Source: an uncultured Bifidobacterium sp.
GTDB taxonomy: Bacteria; Actinomycetota; Actinomycetes; Actinomycetales; Bifidobacteriaceae
NCBI GenBank assembly: GCA_937876495.1
Contig: CALEGL010000191.1
Span: forward strand, 1 to 10,393
DNA length: 10,393 nt
Direction: 5' to 3'
Of the stretch, positions 1 to 6,649 are shown in pieces. Each line of letters opens with the position of its first letter. Position 1 is the first letter of the stretch. Under the pieces are notes generated by a model. It was not told the DNA's origin and did no database searches. It was given only the letters and a program-made list of their open reading frames with translations. Made by a program: the position numbers and the translations under genes.

Positions 1-454
1 GCCGGCGACCCCGGCACCCCACCCACCACCACCGCACGGCATCCATCCACCGCGCGAAGGCCTTCATCGTCGAAGCCTCGCACCGCAATCCGAATCCGCT
101 GAAGAGGGTACGGTACGTACGCACGGCCCTCCCGGACCTCGATGGCATTGCTGGAACCGGATTCCGGACCGCCGCACATCGCCAGGAATCGACGCTGCCC
201 ACACGCACGACGTTTCCTGCCGGAAGCGAACAATGTATTCGGGTTCTCAGCATTCACATAGACTTGTCCCGTAGCGCATCCGATTGCACTGTTCCAGCAT
301 CGTGAATTCTTCTGGGCCCTTTGTCCGCCACCGTCCAGAGGAAGCGGGACGCCCGTTCCGCCGGAGTCCTGGGAGAGAGGCTGTCACGGCCTTGCCCATC
401 GTGAGTTCGCCCGACCTTGCCTCGGATATTAACCACGTGACGAAGGAGGATTCC
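1..454. other. Non-coding or unassigned stretch upstream of the aldo/keto reductase
   Basis: I see no recognisable gene here. Forward frame 3 is open from the window edge to a TGA at 303-305 and has many G/C third positions between about 50 and 120, but a second forward frame and all minus frames over roughly 67-246 are also open, so openness is not informative in this GC-rich DNA. A minus-strand ATG near 68 could start a gene running off the left edge, but only about 22 codons are visible. An in-frame ATG at 284 would extend the aldo/keto reductase by 57 codons; that extension has no family match and lacks a ribosome site, so I treat it as untranslated. GTACGTAC near 113-120 is a short palindrome of no clear meaning. 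Confidence 0.5.
443..450 (+). promoter_or_regulatory. Ribosome binding site that fixes the aldo/keto reductase start
   Basis: AAGGAGGA lies 4 bases before the ATG at 455 and is a near-perfect Shine-Dalgarno sequence. It decides the start against the longer in-frame reading from 284. A TATTAA at 427-432 could be a -10 element, but no convincing -35 box stands at the right distance. Confidence 0.8.
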
Positions 455-1393
455 ATGAAGACAGTGCCTTTGGGAGATACGACCGTATCGATTCCGTCAA
501 TCGCGTTGGGCGTCATGAGGATGGCTGACAGGACGCGTGACGAAGCATCGGCGATCGTCTCCACGGCGTTGGATTCGGGGATGACGTTCTTCGATACCGC
601 GGACTGCTATTCAGCGGGGGAAAGCAGCAGGCGTCTCGGCCAGGCTTTGAAAGATTTGTCCGTCGACCGTGACTCAGTCATGATCCAGACGAAATTTGGC
701 ATCTACCGCGACCCCGCGTCCAATTCGATTACACGTTATGATTTCTCGCGGCGTCATCTCGTCGCCGCCCTCGACGCAGAGCTTCGCAACCTTCAGACCG
801 ACCATGTCGATCTCGTGCTGCTCCATCGCCCCGACACCCTCGTTGAGCTCGACGATCTTGCGGCGGCCTTCGACGATTTGGAACGTGCCGGCAAGGTGCG
901 CTGGTTCGGCGTCAGCAACGTCAACCCCGCGCAGATTGAGCTTCTTCAGAGCGCTCTGTCACAGCGTCTGCAGGTCAATCAGCTTCAGTTCGGGCTCGGC
1001 CACACAGGCATGATACGTCAGGAGTTTCACGTCAACATGGAGGACGCCGCAAGCGTCGATCACGACGGCGGACTTCTCGCATACTGCCGGCTCCATCATC
1101 TGACAGTCCAGGCGTGGAGCCCGTTCCAATACGGGTTCTTCGAGGGCGTGTTCCTTGGCAGCCCGAAGTTCCCCGAGCTGAACGCGCGACTTGATGCGCT
1201 TGCGCGGAAGTACGGCGTCGATTCCAGCGCCATAGCCGTTGCCTGGATCCTCCGTCATCCCGCGGGGATGCAGGTCCTCCTCGGATCCATGACGCCAGCC
1301 CGTCTGGAGCGAATGGCCAGGGGCGCGGATATCCGTCTGGATGCCCAGGAGTGGTATGACCTGTACCTCGCGGCAGGCAACGACCTGCCCTGA
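455..1393 (+). CDS. Aldo/keto reductase, YdhF-like
   Basis: A 312-residue soluble NAD(P)H-dependent oxidoreductase that reduces carbonyl compounds to alcohols. The aldo/keto reductase catalytic tetrad is complete: Asp47 and Tyr52 (in FFDTADCY), Lys80 (in MIQTKFG) and His124 (in LLHRPD). The segment with YDFSRRHL (95-102), GKVRWFGVSN (146-155), QAWSPFQYGFFEGVFL (219-234) and the ending AAGNDLP is typical of the YdhF branch from memory of that family; length is normal for it. The start at 455 is chosen for its Shine-Dalgarno and because residue 1 onward matches the family beginning. The physiological substrate cannot be read from sequence. The next gene on the same strand begins 49 bases later. 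There is no visible terminator after the stop, which sits in a short direct repeat. Confidence 0.93.
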   Translation: MKTVPLGDTTVSIPSIALGVMRMADRTRDEASAIVSTALDSGMTFFDTADCYSAGESSRRLGQALKDLSVDRDSVMIQTKFGIYRDPASNSITRYDFSRRHLVAALDAELRNLQTDHVDLVLLHRPDTLVELDDLAAAFDDLERAGKVRWFGVSNVNPAQIELLQSALSQRLQVNQLQFGLGHTGMIRQEFHVNMEDAASVDHDGGLLAYCRLHHLTVQAWSPFQYGFFEGVFLGSPKFPELNARLDALARKYGVDSSAIAVAWILRHPAGMQVLLGSMTPARLERMARGADIRLDAQEWYDLYLAAGNDLP

Positions 1394-1414
1394 TACCGGA
1401 CGGCCTGATACCGG
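1389..1414 (+). repeat. 11-bp direct repeat spanning the aldo/keto reductase stop
   Basis: CCTGATACCGG occurs at 1389-1399 and again at 1404-1414, a spacing of 15 bases. Because 15 is five codons, the second copy puts another in-frame TGA at 1406-1408 after the true stop at 1391-1393. It looks like a small tandem duplication; no function is evident. Confidence 0.7.
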
Positions 1415-1416
1415 GG

Positions 1417-1444
1417 TTCATCGACGCGGGTTGTGACGTATCAT
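1417..1444 (+). promoter_or_regulatory. Possible promoter of the small Cys/His protein
   Basis: TATCAT at 1439-1444 matches TATAAT at five of six bases; TTCATC at 1417-1422 is a weak -35 candidate with a 16-base spacer. If used, transcription would start near 1451, downstream of the ATG at 1443, so translation would have to start at the in-frame ATG at 1476. This is inference from hexamers only. Confidence 0.25.
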
Positions 1445-1733
1445 GGGCCCAGACCGATTTCGTGATGGACAGGGAATGCATTATTTCACGCCACGGCGTT
1501 GCACGTTCAGCGGGAAGGTCATGTATGCGCGCCGTGAGCAGGCCCTCAGAGCCGTAGAGGACAGCAGGATCCAGCGTGGGGTCGATCTGTGGGTGTACCG
1601 ATGCTCGGAATGCGGCTGCTGGCATCTGACGCATCATGACCCCGAACTGCGGCTTCCCTCGCGGTCCTTGGGTGGTGAGGCATCACGCGGGCGTCGTTCG
1701 AGGAAGCGCGGATACAAGCCCCGCAGGCGTTGA
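1443..1733 (+). CDS. Small basic Cys/His-rich protein, possible zinc ribbon; function unknown
   Basis: A 96-residue hypothetical protein. It carries Cys20 and, after a helical stretch rich in Arg and Ala (about 27-46), a cluster YRCSECGCWHLTHH with Cys54, Cys57, Cys59, His61, His64 and His65. One Cys followed by CxxC and a nearby His suits a structural zinc site. The pattern of a lone Cys, SGK, a helix, then CxxCxxWHLT resembles small hypothetical proteins common in actinobacteria, from memory. Residues 80-96 are almost all Arg, Lys and Gly, suggesting a nucleic-acid-binding or disordered tail. The start is uncertain: ATG 1443 has no ribosome site, and ATG 1476 (residue 12) has only GGACAGGGA directly before it. 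It may be co-transcribed with the reductase 49 bases upstream. No function should be assigned. Confidence 0.65.
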   Translation: MGPDRFRDGQGMHYFTPRRCTFSGKVMYARREQALRAVEDSRIQRGVDLWVYRCSECGCWHLTHHDPELRLPSRSLGGEASRGRRSRKRGYKPRRR

Positions 1734-1760
1734 TGCGATCAACGCCGGACATCAGCTCTT

Positions 1761-1824
1761 CGGACGTCCGTTCCCGAAGGGCCGATTCCAGGAGTCCATC
1801 CATGAGTCCGAACGCATGGACTCC
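1761..1824. repeat. Palindrome and inverted repeat between convergent genes
   Basis: CGGACGTCCG at 1761-1770 is a perfect 10-bp palindrome. Shortly after, GGAGTCCAT at 1791-1799 is the exact reverse complement of ATGGACTCC at 1816-1824, with 16 bases between. Lying between two genes that end facing each other, the pair could serve as a bidirectional transcription stop, but there is no T tract and the loop is large. Confidence 0.4.
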
Positions 1825-1954
1825 CGCACTTCCCCAGGGTCTTGCGCATCATGGATGCCCGTTCAGATTCGGCTCCTCTGAGTGTGTGCTCCCGATTCCC
1901 GGGGTCAGGAACTCCCCTCCTACGAGGGATTCTCTTTCCGGTTTCCGCGACTCT

Positions 1955-2731
1955 TCAGGAATCGAGATGGAAGCCCTGCCGTTCCGCCGTGGGAAGCACG
2001 GCCTTGGCATGGACGTCCTCCGTGGCGACCTTGGCGATCTGCATGCTGAAGGCCTCCACGGGACGGTCGGCATGCCTCAGGTCGTAGTAGCGATGAACGA
2101 CGTCATCGAAGACCGGAAGATACTCTCCGATGCCGCTGTCCTCGTCCGCGGGGTAGTCGTTGATGAAGAACTGGGCCGACCGGGGAAGCCGGGGTTTGAG
2201 CATCGGCGACTGGTCGGGATGTCCGATGGCCAGTCCCAGTACGGGATAGGTGAATTCGGGAAGCCTCAGCAGGTCGATGAGGGCGTTCACGTCGTTGAGC
2301 AGGGATCCGAGCACCACGCATCCCAGTCCTAGGGCGTTGGCGGCCGTTTCCATCGCATGTAGAGCCAGAACGGCGTCGTTCTGGGACTGGGTGAAATGAT
2401 AGCCGGCGTCGAGGCTGAAGGACGGGTTCCCGGCCTCGACGCCGCGGGTCCGTGCGATAAGGGCGTTGCGGTGCTCGTCGGCGACGAACACATACAGCAG
2501 TGGAGCCTCGGCGATGTAGGGTTGACGACCGATGTCCGCCAGACGTCCGCGCAGTGCGGGATCGGTAATGCGTATTGCCGACCAGTCGTTGAGATACTGG
2601 CTGGAGGGAGCCCGTTGGGCGACCTCCTCAAGGACCCTCCGGGTGTCGTCGTCGATGTCCTCGGTGGTGAACCGACGGATGGAACGACGTTCGAGAAGCG
2701 TACGGATGGTGGGATTGTCGCGTGCGGTCAT
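1955..2731 (-). CDS. NADPH-dependent FMN nitroreductase, NfsA/Frp type
   Basis: A 258-residue cytoplasmic flavoprotein predicted to use NADPH and FMN to reduce nitro compounds, quinones or flavins. Seen features: ERRSIRRFT at 14-22, the usual FMN-phosphate-binding Arg/Ser motif of this superfamily; RAPSSQYLNDWSAIRITD at 40-57; ALGLGCVVLGSL at 133-144; and LGLAIGHPDQSPMLKPRLP at 165-183, the motif that places it with NfsA/Frp rather than NfsB. Length fits that group (about 240-270). The ATG has a modest GAGGA site (2734-2738). It lies 72 bases downstream of the DUF4235 gene on the same strand, with a hairpin between, so separate transcription is possible. True substrates are unknown. Confidence 0.92.
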   Translation of the reverse strand: MTARDNPTIRTLLERRSIRRFTTEDIDDDTRRVLEEVAQRAPSSQYLNDWSAIRITDPALRGRLADIGRQPYIAEAPLLYVFVADEHRNALIARTRGVEAGNPSFSLDAGYHFTQSQNDAVLALHAMETAANALGLGCVVLGSLLNDVNALIDLLRLPEFTYPVLGLAIGHPDQSPMLKPRLPRSAQFFINDYPADEDSGIGEYLPVFDDVVHRYYDLRHADRPVEAFSMQIAKVATEDVHAKAVLPTAERQGFHLDS

Positions 2732-2754
2732 GTCCTCATTGTTCCACCGCAGAC

Positions 2755-2786
2755 GTGAACGGCGGTCGGCCGAGGCGACCGTTCAC
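2755..2786 (-). terminator. Bulged hairpin between the DUF4235 gene and the nitroreductase
   Basis: GTGAAC (2755-2760) pairs with GTTCAC (2781-2786), and GGTCG (2764-2768) with CGACC (2776-2780), leaving a 3-base bulge on one side and a 7-base loop. It begins 18 bases beyond the DUF4235 stop on the minus strand. There is no T tract, so it may be a weak terminator, an RNA-processing element or an operator for the nitroreductase. Confidence 0.4.
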
Positions 2787-2803
2787 CGATGGAGAACGAC
2801 TCG

Positions 2804-3232
2804 CTATCGCGCCGATGACGTGTCGCGTTGCGCCGCCCGGCGATGGCGATGATTCACGAATGCCCTTGATCCTCGTCCGGACAGCTGCGAGACCACGGCG
2901 ACGAAGGCCGCGGACAGTGCCGAGAAGACCAGACCCGTGATGAGCCCATCGTCGGTCTCAGTGGAGCCGGATTCGGTCCTGGCCGTCGTGGATGCCTTCG
3001 CTGGTCCTTTGCGGCTCCACCATGAGGAGAAGATCTTCCCTGCGATGGCGGCGGCAGCAGCGGGGACGAGAACGGTGAGCAGCTTGTCCCCCAGGGAATC
3101 GGCGTCATGGGATCGTGCGGCACGCATGTCATCCACCTTCCTTGTGAGGGTCTCCAGCCGGGCGATGATGGAATCCGCTTCGGGAATCCCGTCGCTTCGA
3201 TGATGGCGGTTGTTCGCCGGCTTGCTGGTCAT
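2804..3232 (-). CDS. DUF4235 two-helix membrane protein
   Basis: A 142-residue protein of unknown function. Residues 16-40 are charged and could form a short amphipathic or coiled helix. They are followed by LGDKLLTVLVPAAAAAIAGK (47-66), the start of the DUF4235 signature in which a short membrane segment leads into a Trp-Trp and basic stretch (WWSRKG, 71-76). A Ser/Thr-rich linker (79-95) precedes a second hydrophobic segment at about 96-118 (LITGLVFSALSAAFVAVV). The C-terminus is basic. DUF4235 is, from memory, an actinobacterial membrane family without assigned role. The start has GGAG at 3234-3237 on the coding strand. The gene is divergent from the phosphatase-like gene, with 142 bases between starts. 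Confidence 0.8.
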   Translation of the reverse strand: MTSKPANNRHHRSDGIPEADSIIARLETLTRKVDDMRAARSHDADSLGDKLLTVLVPAAAAAIAGKIFSSWWSRKGPAKASTTARTESGSTETDDGLITGLVFSALSAAFVAVVSQLSGRGSRAFVNHRHRRAAQRDTSSAR

Positions 3233-3335
3233 GTCTCCATCCTAGTGGCTGCGCGACCGGATCACCCGGCCGGAATCCCCGAATTACGACCGCATCCACA
3301 GCCGCGGGAACGCGCGGATGGGCCCTTGGCGGGGT

Positions 3336-3366
3336 TTGAGCTGTTCCGCCACGTCGGGGATACCAT
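3336..3366 (+). promoter_or_regulatory. Candidate promoter giving a near-leaderless phosphatase mRNA
   Basis: TTGAGC (3336-3341) and TACCAT (3361-3366) resemble -35 and -10 boxes, each four of six matches, but the spacer of 19 bases is long. A start 6-8 bases after the -10 box would fall at about 3373-3375, at or just before the ATG. Leaderless mRNAs are well known in actinobacteria, and the site before this ATG (GGGGGA at 3367-3372) is too close to be an ideal ribosome site, which fits but does not prove it. Confidence 0.25.
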
Positions 3367-3374
3367 GGGGGACT

Positions 3375-4064
3375 ATGAACGACATCCTCGTCGAGGACGA
3401 CGCCGTCGCTCCGGGCCGTCTCGTCCTTCTTCGGCATGGTCAGACCGCATGGAGCGTGTCCGGTCAGCATACGGGCCGCACCGATCTTCCGCTCACCGAA
3501 ACAGGCAGGAAACAGGCCATACGGGCGGGGGAACGGCTGCGTCGGATGTTCCCTGAGGGGTTCGACGACGTGTGGACCAGCCCCCTGCTGCGTGCCCGGC
3601 AAACCTCTGCGCTCGCAGGTTTTCCCGAAGGCGTGACGTTGCGGGGAATCGTCGAATGGGACTACGGCCGTGCCGAGGGACGCACTCGCGACCAGCTCAG
3701 CGAGGCCTTCGGCAGGTCGTGGAATCTATGGCGCGACGGCACGCAGGGCCTTCCGACGTCTCTCGAGGGCGAACGCGAGGAAAGGCTTCCCGAGGGCGAC
3801 GTCGTGCATGTGCACAACGGGCGGGGGGAGAGTCTGGCGGATGTCGCCGCCCGCGCCGATGACGTCATTGACCGTCTCTGGCCGGTCATCGCGCAGGGGC
3901 GGGACGTCCTGCTTGTCGCGCACGCCCATATCCTCCGTGTCCTTACCACGCGATGGCTTGGAGTGGACCCGGGATTCGCGCGTCTACTTCGTCTCGATAC
4001 CGCCCACTACTCGGTTCTGGGGGTGTACAAGGGGGACCGGGTCATCGACAGATGGAATCTGTAG
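3375..4064 (+). CDS. Histidine phosphatase / phosphoglycerate mutase-like protein
   Basis: A 229-residue member of the histidine phosphatase superfamily. LVLLRHGQTAW (17-26) contains the RHG motif with the phospho-accepting His21 preceded by Arg20. SPLLRARQT (69-77) supplies further phosphate-binding Arg. Glu94 in EWDYGRAEG is the likely proton donor, and His183 in LLVAHAHILRVL is the second catalytic His. The lack of the longer insertions of glycolytic GpmA suggests a broad-specificity phosphatase or PhoE/CobC-like enzyme rather than the glycolytic mutase; the substrate is not readable. The ATG at 3375 is chosen because an upstream in-frame ATG at 3318 would add 19 residues without family character. 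It ends convergent with the pullulanase gene. Confidence 0.9.
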   Translation: MNDILVEDDAVAPGRLVLLRHGQTAWSVSGQHTGRTDLPLTETGRKQAIRAGERLRRMFPEGFDDVWTSPLLRARQTSALAGFPEGVTLRGIVEWDYGRAEGRTRDQLSEAFGRSWNLWRDGTQGLPTSLEGEREERLPEGDVVHVHNGRGESLADVAARADDVIDRLWPVIAQGRDVLLVAHAHILRVLTTRWLGVDPGFARLLRLDTAHYSVLGVYKGDRVIDRWNL

Positions 4065-4169
4065 GAAACAAGGCTCGAAGAGGGTGCGGACGGCCGGTGA
4101 TGCAAACCGGTGATGCTCATCGGAGTGTTCAGCTGTCGGATGCGAAGGCTCCGGGGTCCCACGGTCCGC

Positions 4170-4185
4170 GCCCCGGATTTGGGGC
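4170..4185. repeat. Short inverted repeat after the phosphatase gene
   Basis: GCCCC (4170-4174) and GGGGC (4181-4185) form a 5-bp all-GC stem with a six-base loop, about 105 bases after the phosphatase stop. It may help stop transcription, but without a T tract it may also be chance in GC-rich DNA. Confidence 0.25.
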
Positions 4186-4228
4186 CGGCTGGATCCGAGA
4201 CCGGGGCGCCATGTCATGACTGGGACGT

Positions 4229-4250
4229 GGCGTGGCCCGTCGGCCACGCC
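4229..4250. terminator. Perfect 9-bp hairpin between convergent genes
   Basis: GGCGTGGCC (4229-4237) is exactly complementary to GGCCACGCC (4242-4250) around a CGTC loop. It starts 16 bases past the pullulanase stop on the minus strand and lies between two genes that converge, so it can act for both. No T tract follows directly on either strand, although CCTCTTTT occurs about 20 bases later on the plus strand. It is best read as a bidirectional terminator or 3'-end-stabilising hairpin. Confidence 0.6.
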
Positions 4251-4266
4251 CGGCGTTCCGGGTCTC

Positions 4267-6297
4267 TCAGCCTCTTTTCCAGAGGATGAAGGAGCGGGCG
4301 GGCGCCGGGATCACGGATGATGATGGCACGGGGTCGATGCCGTCGGCATCCGAAGACGTTCCCGGGCCGGTGACGGTCGTGGGACCCGTCTGACGTCCTA
4401 CCTCGGCCGCGTCCGGTACGGGGCCGTCGCGGCGGGAATCGACGAGGCGTATCCATGACGTGGGCGTTCCGTCCTTCGATGCCGGTGCGACGACGTCGTG
4501 ATTCTTCGTGGTGGCGTTGACGATGACGAGCAGATCGTCTCCGATGCGTGCGGCCACGACTCCGTCGGCCGCGTCGATTCGCGTGCGAGGGGCGTCGTAC
4601 AGTGCTGGCTCATGACGCCGGACAGCGATCAGACGCCGGTACCATTCCGTCAGCGGAGCAAGACGCCGCGCTCGCGTCCAATCCAGCATGTTGAAGCGGG
4701 CGCTCGAGTCGAAGGAGTTGTCGCATCCGAACTTGGTGCGGGCGAACTCCTCTCCGGACAGCATGAAGGGGGTGCCCGCCGACGTCAGAACGATCCCCGC
4801 GGCCAGGGCATTGGCTGTGAGGATGTCGTCTATGGGGCCGAAGGCGTCGAAGTCGGACTCGGAGACCGCATCGCCGCGCATGCTCAGACAGAGCTTGTCC
4901 CATAGCGTCAGGTCATCATGGGCGGAGACGTACTGGATGAGCTGTCCGACCTGGCGCGGCGCCACCTCGGTGTCCCGCCAGCCGTCCAGGGCGTGGAACA
5001 CGTCGTCGGCGAACTCTTCGGCCCGGCCGTTGACGTATCCGGGTGCCGAGGAGTCCAGCACGCTGCCCTTGACGGAGTCGCGGGTGTCGTCGCAGAACCA
5101 TCCGATGCGGGGGTCGAGGCCGTCACGACCGAGCTTGTCGCCCAGTGCCACCGACTCGGCCGTGGCGGTCTTGTCGGCGGCCCAGGGTTCGCCGAACATG
5201 AGGATGTCCCGTCCGCCGGGAAGGGCATCAAGCTCGTACCGGGCCCTGTTGAGGGTATCCACGTCGATAAGGCCCATCAGGTCGAAGCGGAAGCCGTCGA
5301 TATGGTAGTCCCGAGCCCAATGCACAAGGGAGTCGACGATGAACCTCCTGAACATCGGTTTTTCGCTGGCCATGTCATTGCCGCAGCCTGAGCCGTTGGA
5401 CGGGCTCCCATCCGCGTTCCGGCGGCAGAAATAGCCGGGGACCATCCTTTCGAAGGGATTGTCCGTGCGGAACATGTGGTTGTAGACCACATCCATGATC
5501 ACCCGGAAGCCATGACGATGCAGTGAGGCGATCATGGAGCGGCACTCGGTGATGCGCACTCGTCCGTCATAGGGGTCGGTGGCGTAGGAGCCCTCCGGGA
5601 CGTCGTAGGTGACGGGATCGTAGCCCCAGTTGTACGTGGATCGCGTGGCCTCGTCCACCGAGCCGTAGTCATAGAACGGCATGATCTGCACGTGGGTGAC
5701 GCCGAGGCGCCGCAGATACGCGACGCCCGTCGGGAAGCCGGGGGAGAGCGGCCGGTCCTCCGACCCCTCCAGCCTGGTGCCGTCGTCGGTGAAGGCGAGG
5801 TAGCGTCCGCGATGGGCTTCGGAGAATCCCCCCCGTGGGTCGTTGCTGAAATCGCCGACATGCGTCTCCCAGATCACCGTCTGTTCGCGGGCGATGTCGG
5901 GGGAGACGTCGTCCGCCCATCCGTCGGGGACGAGGGCCTGGCCGTCGACGACCTCGCTGCGCTCGCCGTTCACTCCGCATGCGTGAGCCCATGGATCGGG
6001 CGTCATGGTGCGGGTGCCGTCGGGGAATTCGACGATGTAGTCGTAGTACGTGCCATCGAGGCGTTCGCCGAACCGCGTCCGCCAGGCTCCGTCCGCGATG
6101 CGGCAAAGCTCGACGTCGCGGATGGCGCCATGCTCAGGCCGCGAGTCCTGGAAAAGCCGCAGCGTGACGGTGGACGCAGTGGGCGCCCACACGGTGAAGA
6201 CGGTGAAATCCGCACCGAGGGTGACGCCGAGGTCTCCGTCGTAGACAGGCCATGCTGCGTCGTCATGGGGGATGGCTGTGCCGGTAAGCGGGTTCAT
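4267..6297 (-). CDS. Intracellular type I pullulanase (GH13 debranching enzyme)
   Basis: A 676-residue enzyme predicted to hydrolyse alpha-1,6 branch points in pullulan, glycogen or imported branched maltodextrins. Order of parts: an N-terminal CBM48-like module (about 20-110; FTVFTVWAPTASTVTLRLF), a GH13 (beta/alpha)8 domain (about 140-560), and a C-terminal beta domain. The type I marker YNWGYDP is at 222-228, region I DVVYNH at 269-274, the nucleophile Asp339 in GFRFDLMG, the acid/base Glu370 in MFGEPWA, and Asp461 in SAHDDLTLWD. There is no signal peptide, CBM41 or cell-wall anchor, so it acts inside the cell. The frame stays open upstream to 6759, but that overlaps the malG terminator; ATG 6297 has AAAGGA (6304-6309) seven bases before it. 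Residues 620-665 are a Pro/Gly/Thr-rich insert near the end of the beta domain. Confidence 0.94.
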   Translation of the reverse strand: MNPLTGTAIPHDDAAWPVYDGDLGVTLGADFTVFTVWAPTASTVTLRLFQDSRPEHGAIRDVELCRIADGAWRTRFGERLDGTYYDYIVEFPDGTRTMTPDPWAHACGVNGERSEVVDGQALVPDGWADDVSPDIAREQTVIWETHVGDFSNDPRGGFSEAHRGRYLAFTDDGTRLEGSEDRPLSPGFPTGVAYLRRLGVTHVQIMPFYDYGSVDEATRSTYNWGYDPVTYDVPEGSYATDPYDGRVRITECRSMIASLHRHGFRVIMDVVYNHMFRTDNPFERMVPGYFCRRNADGSPSNGSGCGNDMASEKPMFRRFIVDSLVHWARDYHIDGFRFDLMGLIDVDTLNRARYELDALPGGRDILMFGEPWAADKTATAESVALGDKLGRDGLDPRIGWFCDDTRDSVKGSVLDSSAPGYVNGRAEEFADDVFHALDGWRDTEVAPRQVGQLIQYVSAHDDLTLWDKLCLSMRGDAVSESDFDAFGPIDDILTANALAAGIVLTSAGTPFMLSGEEFARTKFGCDNSFDSSARFNMLDWTRARRLAPLTEWYRRLIAVRRHEPALYDAPRTRIDAADGVVAARIGDDLLVIVNATTKNHDVVAPASKDGTPTSWIRLVDSRRDGPVPDAAEVGRQTGPTTVTGPGTSSDADGIDPVPSSSVIPAPARSFILWKRG

Positions 6298-6588
6298 GGA
6301 AGGTCCTTTGTGCTTCTGGTGATGGTGGTCCCGGTGCGGGGACGAAGGGTCATGGGGCCGGAGGGGATCGCACTGCCTTGCGCGTAGGCGGGTATGCGCG
6401 GTGTAGGGGTCCTTCGCAGCGGCGTGCTGTGCACACCCTTGCCGCGCGGTGGCGTATGACGGGGCGGACGTGGGAATGTCATGGATTATCGGTGATTGCA
6501 ACCGCAGGGCGTTGAAGGGATTCCGACGGCAGCCCGGCCGTGCTTCGTGAAATGGGATGCGGTCGGCGTCCCATGAAACGGATACGGA
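6298..6588 (-). promoter_or_regulatory. Leader and promoter region of the pullulanase gene
   Basis: This stretch carries no gene. It must hold the pullulanase promoter, because the malG terminator lies just upstream. On the minus strand GATAAT (6490-6485) is the best -10-like hexamer (five of six), but I find no good -35 box at 16-18 bases; if used, the leader would be about 180 bases. TTGCAA (6496-6501) and TGTGCACA (near 6428-6435) are short palindromes that might be parts of operators. None of these is strong enough to name a regulator. Confidence 0.3.
6552..6574. repeat. 9-bp dyad upstream of the pullulanase, possible operator
   Basis: ATGGGATGC (6552-6560) pairs with GCGTCCCAT (6566-6574) around a five-base centre, with a single mismatch of the T/G kind. 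Just 14 bases from the malG terminator stem, it could be a back-up hairpin for that terminator or a binding site for a dimeric regulator acting on the pullulanase promoter. Confidence 0.4.
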
Positions 6589-6624
6589 AAAGCCGGGTGG
6601 AGCAATGCGATTCCACCCGGCTTT
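6589..6624 (-). terminator. Intrinsic terminator of the malEFG-like operon
   Basis: AAAGCCGGGTGGA (6589-6601) and TCCACCCGGCTTT (6612-6624) form a perfect 13-bp stem with a 10-base loop. Read on the minus strand, the stem ends in a run of four T (complement of 6588-6591), the usual form of a Rho-independent terminator. It starts 25 bases past the malG stop and separates the transporter operon from the pullulanase gene. Confidence 0.88.
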
Positions 6625-6649
6625 CGGTGCGCGATAGGCTATGCCCGGG

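Noticed and set aside
284..454. 57-residue extension of the aldo/keto reductase
   Set aside because: There is a strong Shine-Dalgarno before ATG 455 and the family similarity begins there; the extension has no ribosome site and unremarkable composition.
247..564. 105-codon minus-strand frame near the reductase start
   Set aside because: It overlaps the reductase start and ribosome site, lacks a recognisable domain and has no clear ribosome site.
1032..1637. 201-codon minus-strand frame across the reductase and the small Cys/His gene
   Set aside because: It overlaps the 3' part of a well-supported gene on the other strand and has an Arg/Pro/Ser-rich product typical of shadow frames.
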